DNA of 64,000 bases from Candidatus Edwardsiibacteriota bacterium (GCA_020053305.1 JAGVNJ010000030.1:23940-87939); one strand, 5' to 3'; numbered from the stretch's first letter, positions 8,218 to 18,403 are shown. Program-made: numbers and translations. The notes: generated by a model from the sequence alone, not told the origin.

Positions 8218-11200
8218 TGAAAGCCAAATACAGCAACATAATCATTGCCCTTTGCGCCGGGATCATCCTCCTGGGTTTGCTGATACTGGTTATTTATCTG
8301 CCCAGTCCCAGTTTCCAGAAGGAGGTCAAGCTGGAAACCAACAATGCCCTGTCGGAAATTCTGGGCCGGGAGTTTTCCCTTGGCGCGGTAGAATTCCATT
8401 TTCCTTTCACTATCGTGATCAATGAGGTGGCTATTGCTTCCCGTGATTCCCTGGCGCGCGGCCGGCTTATATCCGCCCCCCGGATAAAGCTGCAGGCCCA
8501 TCCCTGGTATACAGCCACCCGGAGGCGGCTGGTTATCGGGAAGGTGGAACTGACTGATGCCAGGGTGTGCCTGGTTCGGGACAGCAGCGGCATCTGGAAC
8601 TTTGACGGCATGTTCAAATCCGACACCACCAAGCCCAAAGGCAAAATGAACCTGCCGCCGCTGTCGGTGGAGGATATTTCTTTTAAGAATTTGTCGGTCT
8701 CCGTAGAGACACCGGGAAATAAACAACTTATCGAAGACATCAATATTCAGCTGGGCTTGAAGATGGGGGGCGAAAAGCTGTCGGCCACCCTAAAAAAAAT
8801 CAAAGCCTATGATAAAACCCGGAATATAAATTTGACAAAAGGGTCGGGCGATTTTGCCATATCCGGCGATACCCTCAAGCTGAAAGAATTTGAGATGAAT
8901 ACGGTAAACAGCCGGATATATTTGTCGGTGAAATTTAATCCCAAATCCCAGGAAATAGATCTGTCCAAGCTAGATATTAGTTTCGGAATGGCAGATATCC
9001 CCCGGATCATAAGATCCGAGGGGCAGAATTGGTCGGGGAATGTTGCCGTCTCGGCCGCCCTCAAGGGGAGCCTATCCTCTCCGCAGGGCAGCCTGTCAAT
9101 CCGTTCCCGGGAGCTGAAGATAAATGGTTTGGAGTTATCCGGCTTAGATGTTAAGATTCAGGTGAAGGACAATCTGGTAGACTTGACCAAGCTGTATTTG
9201 AATGCCGGGAAAGGCAATATCGAGGGCGAGGGGCAGGTGGATTTGAAGAGCCAAGTCTACGATTTTCTGCTACTGTTCAATCAAAGTGACTTCGGCGCCG
9301 CTTTGGCAAAAGGGGACATCCCCCTTAAAACTGAGATAAACGGAGATCTGCGGATAAAGGGAAGAGGCTTCGATCCCCAAAAGGCCAGGGTATCTGTCGG
9401 CCTGATTTTAACCAAAAGCCTGGTCAATTCCATTCCGGTGGACCAGCTGCTCTGCAACCTGATTTATGGTGATCGGGCCGTTTTTATCGAAAGATTCGAT
9501 CTTACCAGCGGCCAGGCTAAACTGAAGGTCAGAGGGGATATCTTCAAGGAGGCCCTCAGCGTGGACGTGGAGACCGACGAAATAGAGCTGGCCCAATTTG
9601 GGCCCCTGCTGGGGCTGAAGGACTTTCAGGGCAAACTGCGCTTCACCGGGCTGATCTCCGGCCTGACCAAGGATCCCGATGTGATCGGCACCTTCCGCTT
9701 GAAGGAGGCCGTCATCTCCAATTTCTCCTGCCTTTATTTTGACGGAAGCATGTCCCTGAAACAGCTGGCATCCAAACCGCAGGGGGACGGTAAATTCGTG
9801 GCCACCGGCCTGGCCATCGGCAGTCAGACCATAGATCGGGTGGAGCTGCTGACCGAGCTTCGGGGCCTGGATTGGGGAGGGCTTTCGGTTCACGTGGTCA
9901 AGGATTCCATCACCGAGGCCATGGCAACCGGCCTGGTGGAACTGAGGGGAAAACAGATAAATCTGTCCATCAGCAAGCTGTTCTACAATTTCGGCGATCA
10001 GACGGTGGTCAACAGCCAGCCGATACGCCTATCAATTGAGGGATCCAACATAAACCTGGAACCCACCAAACTGATTGCCGGGCGGGGGTCAATATCGCTG
10101 GAGGGATTTTACCACAGCGATAAAAGCGTCTATCTCAAGCTTAACGGCGATGCCATTGACAGCCGTAAAATAGTGGAACTGTTCAACCTTAAAAAGACAG
10201 TGCACGGGTTGTTGGATTTTGACATAAATATATCAGGCAGCCTGAATGCCCCGGAGATGACGGCCAGACTGCTTTTGAATAATGCCAGATTCGAGCAGTT
10301 CACGGCGGATCGGGTGACGATCGATTGCCGGTATGCCGACCAGGTTGTCAACCTGGACAAGCTGGCTGTCACCCGTTACGGCCAACTGTCGGAGATCGTC
10401 CTCAGCATTCCCATAAACCTGGGGATCGGCCCCGAGCTGGGAAAGATGCAGGATCAGCCGATGTCGGGCGAGGTGATACTGAGGGACATCGGGACCTGGG
10501 CGTTTTACCCCATGGCCGATCTGTTGAGCGTCTATGAGGGGAAGGTGGACCTGAGCGTCAAGCTTTCTGGCACGCCTTTCAAACCACTGTTGAACGGCCA
10601 GATGACCATCGCCAACGCCAAGATGGTGCTTCGCCCCTTCGGGATGTACCTGCACAAGGTCCAGGCCTTGGCCCATTTCAACGCCGACAGTTTGGTGATA
10701 GACAACATCACCGCCAGCACCGAGAACCAGGGGAGGGTGGAGATAAAACGCGGCGAGATCATCCTGGATAAATTCATTCCCTCCGCCATGTATTTTCTGA
10801 TCGAGGTCGAAAAAGCCCCGGTCAGAAACATTCCTTTCATCGAGGGCAATGTCAACGCCCGGATCACGATCGGAGGAACGGTCAATTACCCCAAGATCAA
10901 AGGGGAGGTGTACGCCAATTCGGCCCTGATCACCCTGCCCTTCGCCCCGGCCGAGGAGCCCCCGCCGCCGGAGGGCGGGGCCAAGCCGCTGGACCTGGAC
11001 CTGTCGATTACCGGCTCCCAGGGGATCTGGCTCAGGAATGCCGACGCCGACATCGAGCTTAAGATCGAGAACCTCAACGTCCGGATGCAGCAGAACGTGC
11101 TGTTCCTGTCCGGACGGCTGGAGACCATCCGAGGGGAATATCGTTTTGCCGACCGCCGGTTTGACATCACCGAAGGCCAGCTGACCTTCACCAATGCCGC

Positions 11201-11723
11201 GGTCATCAATCCGGAGCTGAACCTTTCGGCCCAGACCGAGCTGAACGACGAGAAACGGACCAGGGTTTTTCTGAAGGTGAGCGGCTCGGCCCTGCAGCCC
11301 AAGCTGTCCTTCACCTCCGAGCCATCGATGTCGGAACAGGACATCCTGACAATGATTTCGGTGGGCATGAAGCTTGAGGGAGAGGACAACGGCGACCTTA
11401 CCGAACAGGTGATCAACCGGGGGGCCGATTATCTGAGCAATATGCTGGGGGGCATGATCCAGAAGAAGACCGGTTTGGTGGATGTGGTCAAGATGAAGAC
11501 CTATACCGGCCAGGAGAAGGGGGCCGAAGTGACCCTGGGCAAATATGTGACCCGGAATGTTTTCGTCAGCTACACCCGGGGCTTTGCCGCCGACCTGAGC
11601 GAAGAGTTCAGGGCGGAATATCTGTTTGGCAAAAGGAGCGCCCTGTTCGTTCAACGCTCCAAGGATGAGGCCAATGACGAACAGAAGATCAACCTGGGCA
11701 TCAGAATGAAATTTAAATATTAA
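8217..11723 (+). CDS. TamB-like translocation/assembly module protein (DUF490/AsmA-like)
   Basis: 1168 aa with N-terminal TM, long beta-helical body and C-terminal TamB domain (ADRRFDITEGQLTFTN...LFVQRSKDEANDEQKINLGIRMKFKY); start overlaps the tamA-like stop. Confidence 0.85.
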   Translation: MKAKYSNIIIALCAGIILLGLLILVIYLPSPSFQKEVKLETNNALSEILGREFSLGAVEFHFPFTIVINEVAIASRDSLARGRLISAPRIKLQAHPWYTATRRRLVIGKVELTDARVCLVRDSSGIWNFDGMFKSDTTKPKGKMNLPPLSVEDISFKNLSVSVETPGNKQLIEDINIQLGLKMGGEKLSATLKKIKAYDKTRNINLTKGSGDFAISGDTLKLKEFEMNTVNSRIYLSVKFNPKSQEIDLSKLDISFGMADIPRIIRSEGQNWSGNVAVSAALKGSLSSPQGSLSIRSRELKINGLELSGLDVKIQVKDNLVDLTKLYLNAGKGNIEGEGQVDLKSQVYDFLLLFNQSDFGAALAKGDIPLKTEINGDLRIKGRGFDPQKARVSVGLILTKSLVNSIPVDQLLCNLIYGDRAVFIERFDLTSGQAKLKVRGDIFKEALSVDVETDEIELAQFGPLLGLKDFQGKLRFTGLISGLTKDPDVIGTFRLKEAVISNFSCLYFDGSMSLKQLASKPQGDGKFVATGLAIGSQTIDRVELLTELRGLDWGGLSVHVVKDSITEAMATGLVELRGKQINLSISKLFYNFGDQTVVNSQPIRLSIEGSNINLEPTKLIAGRGSISLEGFYHSDKSVYLKLNGDAIDSRKIVELFNLKKTVHGLLDFDINISGSLNAPEMTARLLLNNARFEQFTADRVTIDCRYADQVVNLDKLAVTRYGQLSEIVLSIPINLGIGPELGKMQDQPMSGEVILRDIGTWAFYPMADLLSVYEGKVDLSVKLSGTPFKPLLNGQMTIANAKMVLRPFGMYLHKVQALAHFNADSLVIDNITASTENQGRVEIKRGEIILDKFIPSAMYFLIEVEKAPVRNIPFIEGNVNARITIGGTVNYPKIKGEVYANSALITLPFAPAEEPPPPEGGAKPLDLDLSITGSQGIWLRNADADIELKIENLNVRMQQNVLFLSGRLETIRGEYRFADRRFDITEGQLTFTNAAVINPELNLSAQTELNDEKRTRVFLKVSGSALQPKLSFTSEPSMSEQDILTMISVGMKLEGEDNGDLTEQVINRGADYLSNMLGGMIQKKTGLVDVVKMKTYTGQEKGAEVTLGKYVTRNVFVSYTRGFAADLSEEFRAEYLFGKRSALFVQRSKDEANDEQKINLGIRMKFKY

Positions 11724-11733
11724 GACGGGTGAT

Positions 11734-12738
11734 ATGCAGAAGAGAACCATCCTGGCAAGCCTGGCGCTTTTTAGCGCCTCTTGTCTGTCGGCTTCTCCCA
11801 TAGACTGGCTGACCTACCAGGGGCCGGCGGTGGGGGCCCGGGCGGCGGCCCTTTCCGGCAGCATCGTCGCCGATGATAACGACCCCAATCTAACCTTTTG
11901 GAACCCGGCCGGCCTGGCCAACATCAAATGGTCAATGGCCTCCTGCAGCTACCTTCATTCCATGGGACTGCTGTTCGACCCGGTCTTCTCCGGTCCCAAG
12001 CGGCTTAACTACTTGGTTTTTGCCGGGAAGGGCATGGGAATAGCCTGGCGATCGGCGGCCCGTTATATCGGGTCAGATTTAACGCTCGAGGGAGCGGATT
12101 CGGTAAATACTTATTTAAAATACGGGGTTGATGAATTTGCCGTTGCCGTTGCCAAGAAGGACGACCTGCATCAGTCGATGTCTTTGGGGCTGTCGGCCAA
12201 GCTGATCTCGGCCAGGATGACCGAGGTCAAACAGAAAAAGATCGACACCCTTTGGAGCCAGGCTGATATCACCGATGAGAACGGGATAGGCTACGGCCTG
12301 GACCTGGGATTTCACGGCGGCCGGGAACCCTTCATGGTCGGCATCAATGTTCAGAACCTGATGGGGAAGGTCTATTGGAAGGATTTTGACGACGACAAGC
12401 TGAAGCCCAAGATCTACGGGGGGATCTCCTGGCACAACGGAAAATTGCCCAAAATTACGGCCAGCGCCGAAAAATTCTGGGGGAAGGGTGTTCCGGAGTT
12501 GAAATACATGGCGGGTGGGGAATACAAATATAATATGCCGGGATACGGGGCGGTAGTCTTCAGGGCCGGTGCCAGCCAATATAGAAAATCCCCGGACGGC
12601 GAATACGACTGGTCGGTGGGGCTGGGATATATCTATAAAAGCATTTTGGTGGACGCCGCCAGCATGGATCAGAAGGGTTCAATCGACGGAACGCGGCAGA
12701 AGACCTACATGGCCTCCTTGAGCCTTTTCCTGGAATAA
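11734..12738 (+). CDS. PorV/PorQ-family outer membrane protein
   Basis: PAVGARAAALSGSIVADDNDPNLTFWNPAGLA signature. Confidence 0.7.
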   Translation: MQKRTILASLALFSASCLSASPIDWLTYQGPAVGARAAALSGSIVADDNDPNLTFWNPAGLANIKWSMASCSYLHSMGLLFDPVFSGPKRLNYLVFAGKGMGIAWRSAARYIGSDLTLEGADSVNTYLKYGVDEFAVAVAKKDDLHQSMSLGLSAKLISARMTEVKQKKIDTLWSQADITDENGIGYGLDLGFHGGREPFMVGINVQNLMGKVYWKDFDDDKLKPKIYGGISWHNGKLPKITASAEKFWGKGVPELKYMAGGEYKYNMPGYGAVVFRAGASQYRKSPDGEYDWSVGLGYIYKSILVDAASMDQKGSIDGTRQKTYMASLSLFLE

Positions 12739-12751
12739 ATTGCGAAGACCC

Positions 12752-12787
12752 AAAACGCCCGGTTTGCCCGGGCGTTTTATTTTTTTA
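12752..12787 (+). terminator. Rho-independent terminator
   Basis: AAAACGCCCGGTTTGCCCGGGCGTTTT followed by a T tract. Confidence 0.8.
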
Positions 12788-12795
12788 TGGCCCTA

Positions 12796-12824
12796 TTGAC
12801 AAAGCCGGCCCAAGCTGATATAAT
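12796..12824 (+). promoter_or_regulatory. Consensus sigma70 promoter TTGACA-N17-TATAAT
   Basis: -35 TTGACA 12796-12801, -10 TATAAT 12819-12824, 17-bp spacer. Confidence 0.85.
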
Positions 12825-12826
12825 CC

Positions 12827-12842
12827 GACTGACTGGTCAGTC
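12827..12842. promoter_or_regulatory. TetR-type operator palindrome GACTGACTGGTCAGTC
   Basis: 6-bp arms GACTGA/TCAGTC around CTGG, just downstream of the -10 and over the expected TSS; a TetR gene lies in the same operon. Confidence 0.65.
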
Positions 12843-12863
12843 AATAAATGAACGGTAAGGTTA

Positions 12864-13637
12864 ATGAATAAATACATCACCAGTAAAATATCCGGCGCCT
12901 TCTCGGAGATATACCGCTTTTTCTTCTTTCAATGGGAGGTGTTGAGGCGGTTCCTTCGGCCGCCCTATTACGGTAAGACCATCTGGGAGCAGATGGACCG
13001 GATCGGGGTGGATTCGCTTTCCATTGTCGTGCTGGTGGGTTTCTTCACCGGATTTGTCCTGGCCTTTCAGATAGGCTATGCCATGATGCGGTTCGGCGCC
13101 AAGATATACGTGGGCGGCATCGTGGCGGTCTCCCTGGTGCGGGAGCTGGGGCCGGTGCTGATAGCCATGGTCTTTGCCGGGCGGGTGGGGGCCGGGATAA
13201 CCGCCGAGCTGGGCGCCATGCAGGTATCCGAGCAGATAGACGCCATGAGGGCGCTGGCCACCGACCCTTTGCGAAAGCTGGTGATGACCAGGGTCATCGC
13301 TTCCACCCTGATGCTGCCGGTGTTGGTGGTCTTCGGGGACTTGGTCGGCATTTTTGGGGGAATGCTGGTGGGGGTGCTGAACCTGGGGCTGACCGCATCG
13401 TTCTATAAAAGTTCGGTGATAAACTCCCTGGTGTTCAACGATCTGTTCAGCGGGCTGCTAAAACCGCTGGTTTTCGGGGCCATGATCTCCCTGGTGGCCT
13501 GTTATTACGGGATCAACACCAAGGGCGGCACCAAGGGGGTGGGAGAGGCCGTGACCAGAACGGTGGTGGTATCCTCGGTGCTGATTTTCCTGTTGGATGC
13601 GGTCATAACCAAACTGTTATTTTTGCTGGGAATATGA
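12864..13637 (+). CDS. mlaE: MlaE/YrbE-family ABC transporter permease
   Basis: GFVLAFQIGYAMMRFGA, LVRELGPVLIAMVFAGRVGAGITAELGAMQVSEQIDAMRAL. Confidence 0.9.
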   Translation: MNKYITSKISGAFSEIYRFFFFQWEVLRRFLRPPYYGKTIWEQMDRIGVDSLSIVVLVGFFTGFVLAFQIGYAMMRFGAKIYVGGIVAVSLVRELGPVLIAMVFAGRVGAGITAELGAMQVSEQIDAMRALATDPLRKLVMTRVIASTLMLPVLVVFGDLVGIFGGMLVGVLNLGLTASFYKSSVINSLVFNDLFSGLLKPLVFGAMISLVACYYGINTKGGTKGVGEAVTRTVVVSSVLIFLLDAVITKLLFLLGI

Positions 13638-13652
13638 TATGGATCAGGGCGG

Positions 13653-14396
13653 ATGATAGAATTAATTGATATACATAAATCCTTCGAGGGGAAGCAGGTG
13701 CTGAAGGGCGTCAGCCTTTCCCTGGGCGACGGCGAAACCATCGTGATACTTGGGCGCTCGGGCTGCGGCAAGAGCGTGCTGCTAAAGATCATCCTGCGCC
13801 TGCTCAAACAGGACCAGGGCTCGATCCTGATCGACGGCAGCGATACCACCCGTTACCGCGAGGAGCAGATGATGCCGGTTCGGAAGCGGATGGGAATGCT
13901 GTTTCAGGGCGCGGCATTGTTCGACTCCTTCAATGTGGGGGAGAACGTGGCCTATGCCCTCAGGGAACATACCAAACTCTCCGAGGAACAGATAGGGGCC
14001 AAGGTGGCCGAATGCCTGGAATTTGTGGAGCTGTCCGGGACCGGGCGTCTTATGCCATCCGAGCTATCCGGCGGGATGAAGAAGCGGGTGGCCCTGGCCA
14101 GGGCCATGGCCCTGGATCCGGTCTATATGTTCTACGACGAGCCCACCACCGGGCTGGATCCCCTGACCTCAAGGAAGATAAACCAGCTGATCCGCAAGCT
14201 TCAGACGGAGCGCAACGTATCCTCGATCGTGGTCACCCACGAGATCGCCAACGCCTTTCAGGTGGCCGACCGGTTCGTGGTCATCAAGGACGGGGAGATA
14301 CTGATGGCCGGAAGCGCCGCCGAGATCAAGGGATCCAAGTTGAAATTTGTTCAGGATTTTATAAAAGGAGGGATAATAAGCGATGGCGGGCAGTAG
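13653..14396 (+). CDS. mlaF: MlaF-like ABC transporter ATP-binding protein
   Basis: Walker A GRSGCGKSVLLK, ABC signature LSGGMKKRVALARAMA, Walker B MFYDEPTTGLDP. Confidence 0.9.
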   Translation: MIELIDIHKSFEGKQVLKGVSLSLGDGETIVILGRSGCGKSVLLKIILRLLKQDQGSILIDGSDTTRYREEQMMPVRKRMGMLFQGAALFDSFNVGENVAYALREHTKLSEEQIGAKVAECLEFVELSGTGRLMPSELSGGMKKRVALARAMALDPVYMFYDEPTTGLDPLTSRKINQLIRKLQTERNVSSIVVTHEIANAFQVADRFVVIKDGEILMAGSAAEIKGSKLKFVQDFIKGGIISDGGQ

Positions 14397-15342
14397 AATA
14401 TCACACGAGTTGAAGGTGGGGGCCCTGATCACCGGTGGACTGATCATTGCCCTGATAACCATTTTCTCGGTGGGCGAGCGCCAGGGTTTGCTCAAGCAGA
14501 GATATTTTCTAAAGAGCCAGTTCGACGATGTCGGCGGCCTGCAGAAAGGCGCTCCGGTCAGGGTCTCCGGCTTCCAGGTGGGGGTGGTGAACAGCATCGA
14601 CCTGGTGGAGACGTCCGGAAAACCAAGGGTGGAGGTAACCCTGCGGATAGAGAAAAGCTGGCAGTCCAAGATCAGGAGGGGATCGGTGGCCAGGATCAGC
14701 AGCCTGGGATTGTTGGGCGACAAGCTGGTGGAGATAGTTCCGGCCGGGCCGGACGGCGCCCTGCTTAAAAACGGGGACCTTCTGTCCACCAAGGAGGTGA
14801 TGCCTCCGGAGGAGATACTGGCCAGGGCCGCCGAGATATCCGATACCCTGATGTCCACCGCCTATTCCCTGAACGCGATAATAAAGAAAGTGGAAAAGGG
14901 CACCGGGACGCTGGGCAAGATGATAGACGACCCCAGGCTGTACACCAACCTGGATTCCGTTTTGGTGACCCTCAACCACTTGATGATAACAATAAAATCA
15001 GGCCAGGGATCTTTGGCCATGCTGATCAAGGATCCCGCCCTGTATAAAAACCTCAACCAATCGCTGGCCAACGCCAACGCCATCTCCGACAGCCTGAGGC
15101 GGGGACAGGGCAGTCTGGGCAAGCTGCTGCGGGAGCCGGATGTCTACAACACACTGGACTCCACCTCCAAACGCCTGGATGTCATTCTCTCCCGGATGGA
15201 GAGGGGTGAGGGGACATTGGGCAAACTATCCAAGGACGAGGAGATGTATAAAAAACTGAAGGAATCGTCCGATGACTTGAATAAACTTATCAAGGACCTG
15301 AAGGAAAACCCCAAGAAGTACCTGGGGGTCAGTATCTTTTAA
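14383..15342 (+). CDS. mlaD: MCE/MlaD-family substrate-binding protein
   Basis: MCE domain (YFLKSQFDDVGGLQKGAPVRVSGFQVGVV...GLLGDKLVEI) plus repeated GTLGKM-DPxLYxNL units. Confidence 0.88.
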   Translation: MAGSRISHELKVGALITGGLIIALITIFSVGERQGLLKQRYFLKSQFDDVGGLQKGAPVRVSGFQVGVVNSIDLVETSGKPRVEVTLRIEKSWQSKIRRGSVARISSLGLLGDKLVEIVPAGPDGALLKNGDLLSTKEVMPPEEILARAAEISDTLMSTAYSLNAIIKKVEKGTGTLGKMIDDPRLYTNLDSVLVTLNHLMITIKSGQGSLAMLIKDPALYKNLNQSLANANAISDSLRRGQGSLGKLLREPDVYNTLDSTSKRLDVILSRMERGEGTLGKLSKDEEMYKKLKESSDDLNKLIKDLKENPKKYLGVSIF

Positions 15343-15353
15343 AGGAATTTATA

Positions 15354-15992
15354 ATGAAAAAAATCATTACCGACAAGGTTTCCCGCAAAGAAAGGGAAAA
15401 GCTGGCCCGGCGCTCCGAGATACTGAAAGCGGCCAGAAGGATATTTGCCGAAAAAGGGCTTCACGAAACCACCTTGGATGATATCGCGGTCAAGGCCGAA
15501 CTGGCCAAGGGCACGATATACGGATATTTTGAGAACAAGGATGACCTTTTTTTCTCGGTACTGGAAGAGGCGATCGGCAACCTGGAAAACGTCGTTCAAA
15601 AAACCTGCCAAAGCGATCTGCCTCCACAGGAAAAAATGCTGAACCTGGTGAAAACAATGCTCAGCCTGTTTGAGAAGAACGAGGATCTGATGCAGCTGAT
15701 GACCCGCAACCAGCCCGGCCAGTTGATGCATAAAATGCAGGAAAAAATGCAAAATCATTTCAAGAACCTCATCAAATCGGTATCCGGGGTGTTGCAGGAG
15801 GGGATCCGGCAGGGCTTATTCGGAAAGATAGATACCGAAAAGGCGGCGGCAGCTTTCTTCAATCTGATACATGGCAATGCTATGAGCTCCTTCTGGAACA
15901 AGAGAAAAATATACAACAAGGAAGATCTGGAATTCATGGCAAATTTCTACCTCCATGGCATATCGGTTTACGATGAAAAAGAGAAAAAATAA
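15354..15992 (+). CDS. TetR/AcrR-family transcriptional regulator
   Basis: HTH: ILKAARRIFAEKGLHETTLDDIAVKAELAKGTIYGYFENKDDLF. Confidence 0.92.
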   Translation: MKKIITDKVSRKEREKLARRSEILKAARRIFAEKGLHETTLDDIAVKAELAKGTIYGYFENKDDLFFSVLEEAIGNLENVVQKTCQSDLPPQEKMLNLVKTMLSLFEKNEDLMQLMTRNQPGQLMHKMQEKMQNHFKNLIKSVSGVLQEGIRQGLFGKIDTEKAAAAFFNLIHGNAMSSFWNKRKIYNKEDLEFMANFYLHGISVYDEKEKK

Positions 15993-17346
15993 CATGAAAA
16001 TGATAGTTGCCTTATTATCGCTGTTTTCAACACTTGCTGTTGCTAATGATCTGTCGCTGAACCAAGCCATCGACATTGCCCTAAAACAAAACACCGGCCT
16101 GAAGATGGCCGAATATAAGGTCAACTCCGCCCAGGGCCAGCTGATGACCGCCAGGGGGTATCTGGTCCCCCAGCTTTCTGCCTCCGGCAGCCTCCTGCGG
16201 ATGAACAGCCTGATGGACATGAAGCCCGGCCCTACGTATTATCTGCCGGTTCTGGACAGCGCCACCTATGCGCCCACCGGGGACATCGTTTCCATGTCCA
16301 GTGCGGGGATATCGATGGAAAAAATAGGGAATACCTATGCCGGGAAACTATCCGCCAACTGGCCGGTCTATACCGGCGGAAAAATATGGCAGGGCTACCA
16401 GATAAGCCGGTTGAACCGCCAGGCTGCTGAAGAGTCTTACGATAGCGCCAGGGCCGAGGTGATCTATGCCGTCAAGCAGGCTTATTACGGCCTGCTGCTG
16501 GCCCAGAGTGCCTACGCCGTTACCCAAGAGGCGGTAGCCTCCATAAAGAAACATTTAGGGCGGGTGCAGGCCTTATATCAGAAGGGGATGGTCTCCCGTT
16601 ATGATTTGTTGCGGGCCGAGGTCCAGCTTTCGAATATGCAGCCCCAGCTTATCCGTATGCAGAATGCGGTGGAGCTTTCCCGGCAGTCATTCAACATGGT
16701 GCTGAACCGGGAACTGGATGCCCGGGTGATTCTTATCGATTCCATGATATTTCATTTGGTGGAGGTCGACAGCGCTCGGCTGGTAGAGCAGGCCTTTCTA
16801 TCCAGGCCGGAATATAAATCAATTTTAATCAGACAAAAAATGGTTGATAGGGCCAAGCTGATATCCTATGCCGGCTATCAGCCCACCGTGGCCCTGATAG
16901 CCGATTACTCCTACAGCAAGGGATCGGGATTCTCCGGCTCGGATGAATGGCAGAAGAACTGGGACGTGGGGGTATCGGCCAGCTGGCCATTGTTCGACGG
17001 CGGTTCAGGGCTGGGCAAGATCAAGGAAGCCAAAGCCAATGCCCAGCAGCTTAGATTGGCAAAAGAAATGGCGGAGAACGGGATCAAGCTTGAGGTTTCG
17101 GCCAATTACCTGACGATGAAAGCCAATGAAAAGGCCATCTCTTCACAGGATAAGGCAGTGCAGCAGGCACAGGAAGCCCTAAATATAGCTCAAACCCGCT
17201 ATGAGAACGGTCAAGCCACCAATCTGGATGTGCTGGATGCCGAAGTGGCCCTGACCCAGGCCAAGACCAACAAGATTCAAGCCTTGCATGACTATTTACT
17301 AAGCCTGGCCAAACTGGAGAGGGCGGTGGGAGCGGCTTTAAAATAA
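15973..17346 (+). CDS. TolC-family outer membrane efflux protein
   Basis: Signal peptide; LSLNQAIDIALKQNTGLKMAEYKVNSAQGQL; C-terminal NGQATNLDVLDAEVALTQAKTNKIQALHDYLLSLAKLERAVG. Confidence 0.9.
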   Translation: MKKRKNNMKMIVALLSLFSTLAVANDLSLNQAIDIALKQNTGLKMAEYKVNSAQGQLMTARGYLVPQLSASGSLLRMNSLMDMKPGPTYYLPVLDSATYAPTGDIVSMSSAGISMEKIGNTYAGKLSANWPVYTGGKIWQGYQISRLNRQAAEESYDSARAEVIYAVKQAYYGLLLAQSAYAVTQEAVASIKKHLGRVQALYQKGMVSRYDLLRAEVQLSNMQPQLIRMQNAVELSRQSFNMVLNRELDARVILIDSMIFHLVEVDSARLVEQAFLSRPEYKSILIRQKMVDRAKLISYAGYQPTVALIADYSYSKGSGFSGSDEWQKNWDVGVSASWPLFDGGSGLGKIKEAKANAQQLRLAKEMAENGIKLEVSANYLTMKANEKAISSQDKAVQQAQEALNIAQTRYENGQATNLDVLDAEVALTQAKTNKIQALHDYLLSLAKLERAVGAALK

Positions 17347-17504
17347 GGCAGGATAAGCGTAAATTATAATTTTTATTGGCATCCCAAAATAAAGTGTTTA
17401 TCCGGGGGATCTGTATTGTCGGATATTAGGGTGGCAAAACAATAAGTTCATTCCCGTAAATAACATAAAATAAAGATATACAGTAAAAGGAGCAAGGTTT
17501 ATTC

Positions 17505-18401
17505 ATGAAGGGCAAGACAATTTTAATTACCATAGCCGCTATGATGGCCCTTTTCCTGGGGTTCAAAGTAATAAAGTCGGTTTCTGGTAAAAAAGCTGTG
17601 ACGGTGCAGGCCCAAATATTTCCAGTGGAGGTTTTGACTGTCACGCCCTCGGACTATGACGAGACCATAAACTTATCCGGAACCATGATGGCCGAGAACC
17701 AGACCGAGGTTCCTTCCAAGGTTTCCGGAAAGATCTTAAAATATCTGATGGAAGAAGGGGCCTGGGTGGAGAAGGGTCAGAATGTGGTCTCCATCGACCG
17801 GGACGAGATCGGGGTGGAGTTCAAGGAAGCCTCGCTGGAAACCCCAATTTCAGGCTGGCTCACCAAAAAATATTTTGATACCGGCGCTCATGTAACCCCG
17901 GGCATGACCCTGTTCCAGATAGCCGATTACCACCGGGTCAAGCTGGTGATCCAGATACCCGAAGCCGAGATATCCCGGGTCAAGACCGGGGCGGGCGCCC
18001 ATATCTCAATAGACGCTTGGCCGGATCAAAAGTTCATTGGTTCAGTCAGCCAGATGTCGCCTACAGTCGATTACCTGAGCCGTACGGTCAAAACCGAGAT
18101 CTCCCTGAAAAATCCCGGTATGAAGATCCGCCCGGGGATGTATGCCCGGGCCAGGATCAACATCAAGCGCCATGTCAAAGCCATCGTTATTCCCACCACC
18201 GCCATCATTGAGCGGGAAACCGGCACCATGGTATTCGTGGTGGAGAACGGTTTGGCGGCGGTTCGGCAGATCATGGTCGAACTGGACATGGGCGAAACCA
18301 GCTCCGTCAAATCCGGCCTGTCTTTTGGCGATAAATTGATAGTGGCCGGCCAGCACACCGTGGCTCAGGGCTCGGCGGTGGAGGTCGTGGGAGGCAAATA
18401 A
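17505..18401 (+). CDS. RND efflux periplasmic adaptor subunit
   Basis: Membrane-fusion lipoyl/beta-barrel architecture: GTMMAENQTEVPSKVSGKILKYLMEEGAWVEKGQNV. Confidence 0.9.
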   Translation: MKGKTILITIAAMMALFLGFKVIKSVSGKKAVTVQAQIFPVEVLTVTPSDYDETINLSGTMMAENQTEVPSKVSGKILKYLMEEGAWVEKGQNVVSIDRDEIGVEFKEASLETPISGWLTKKYFDTGAHVTPGMTLFQIADYHRVKLVIQIPEAEISRVKTGAGAHISIDAWPDQKFIGSVSQMSPTVDYLSRTVKTEISLKNPGMKIRPGMYARARINIKRHVKAIVIPTTAIIERETGTMVFVVENGLAAVRQIMVELDMGETSSVKSGLSFGDKLIVAGQHTVAQGSAVEVVGGK

Positions 18402-18403
18402 TC

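Noticed and set aside
10233-11801. 522-aa minus-strand ORF opposite the TamB-like gene
   Set aside because: Low-complexity antisense translation of a GC-rich gene with rare stops; no family motifs, while the plus strand encodes a clear TamB domain.
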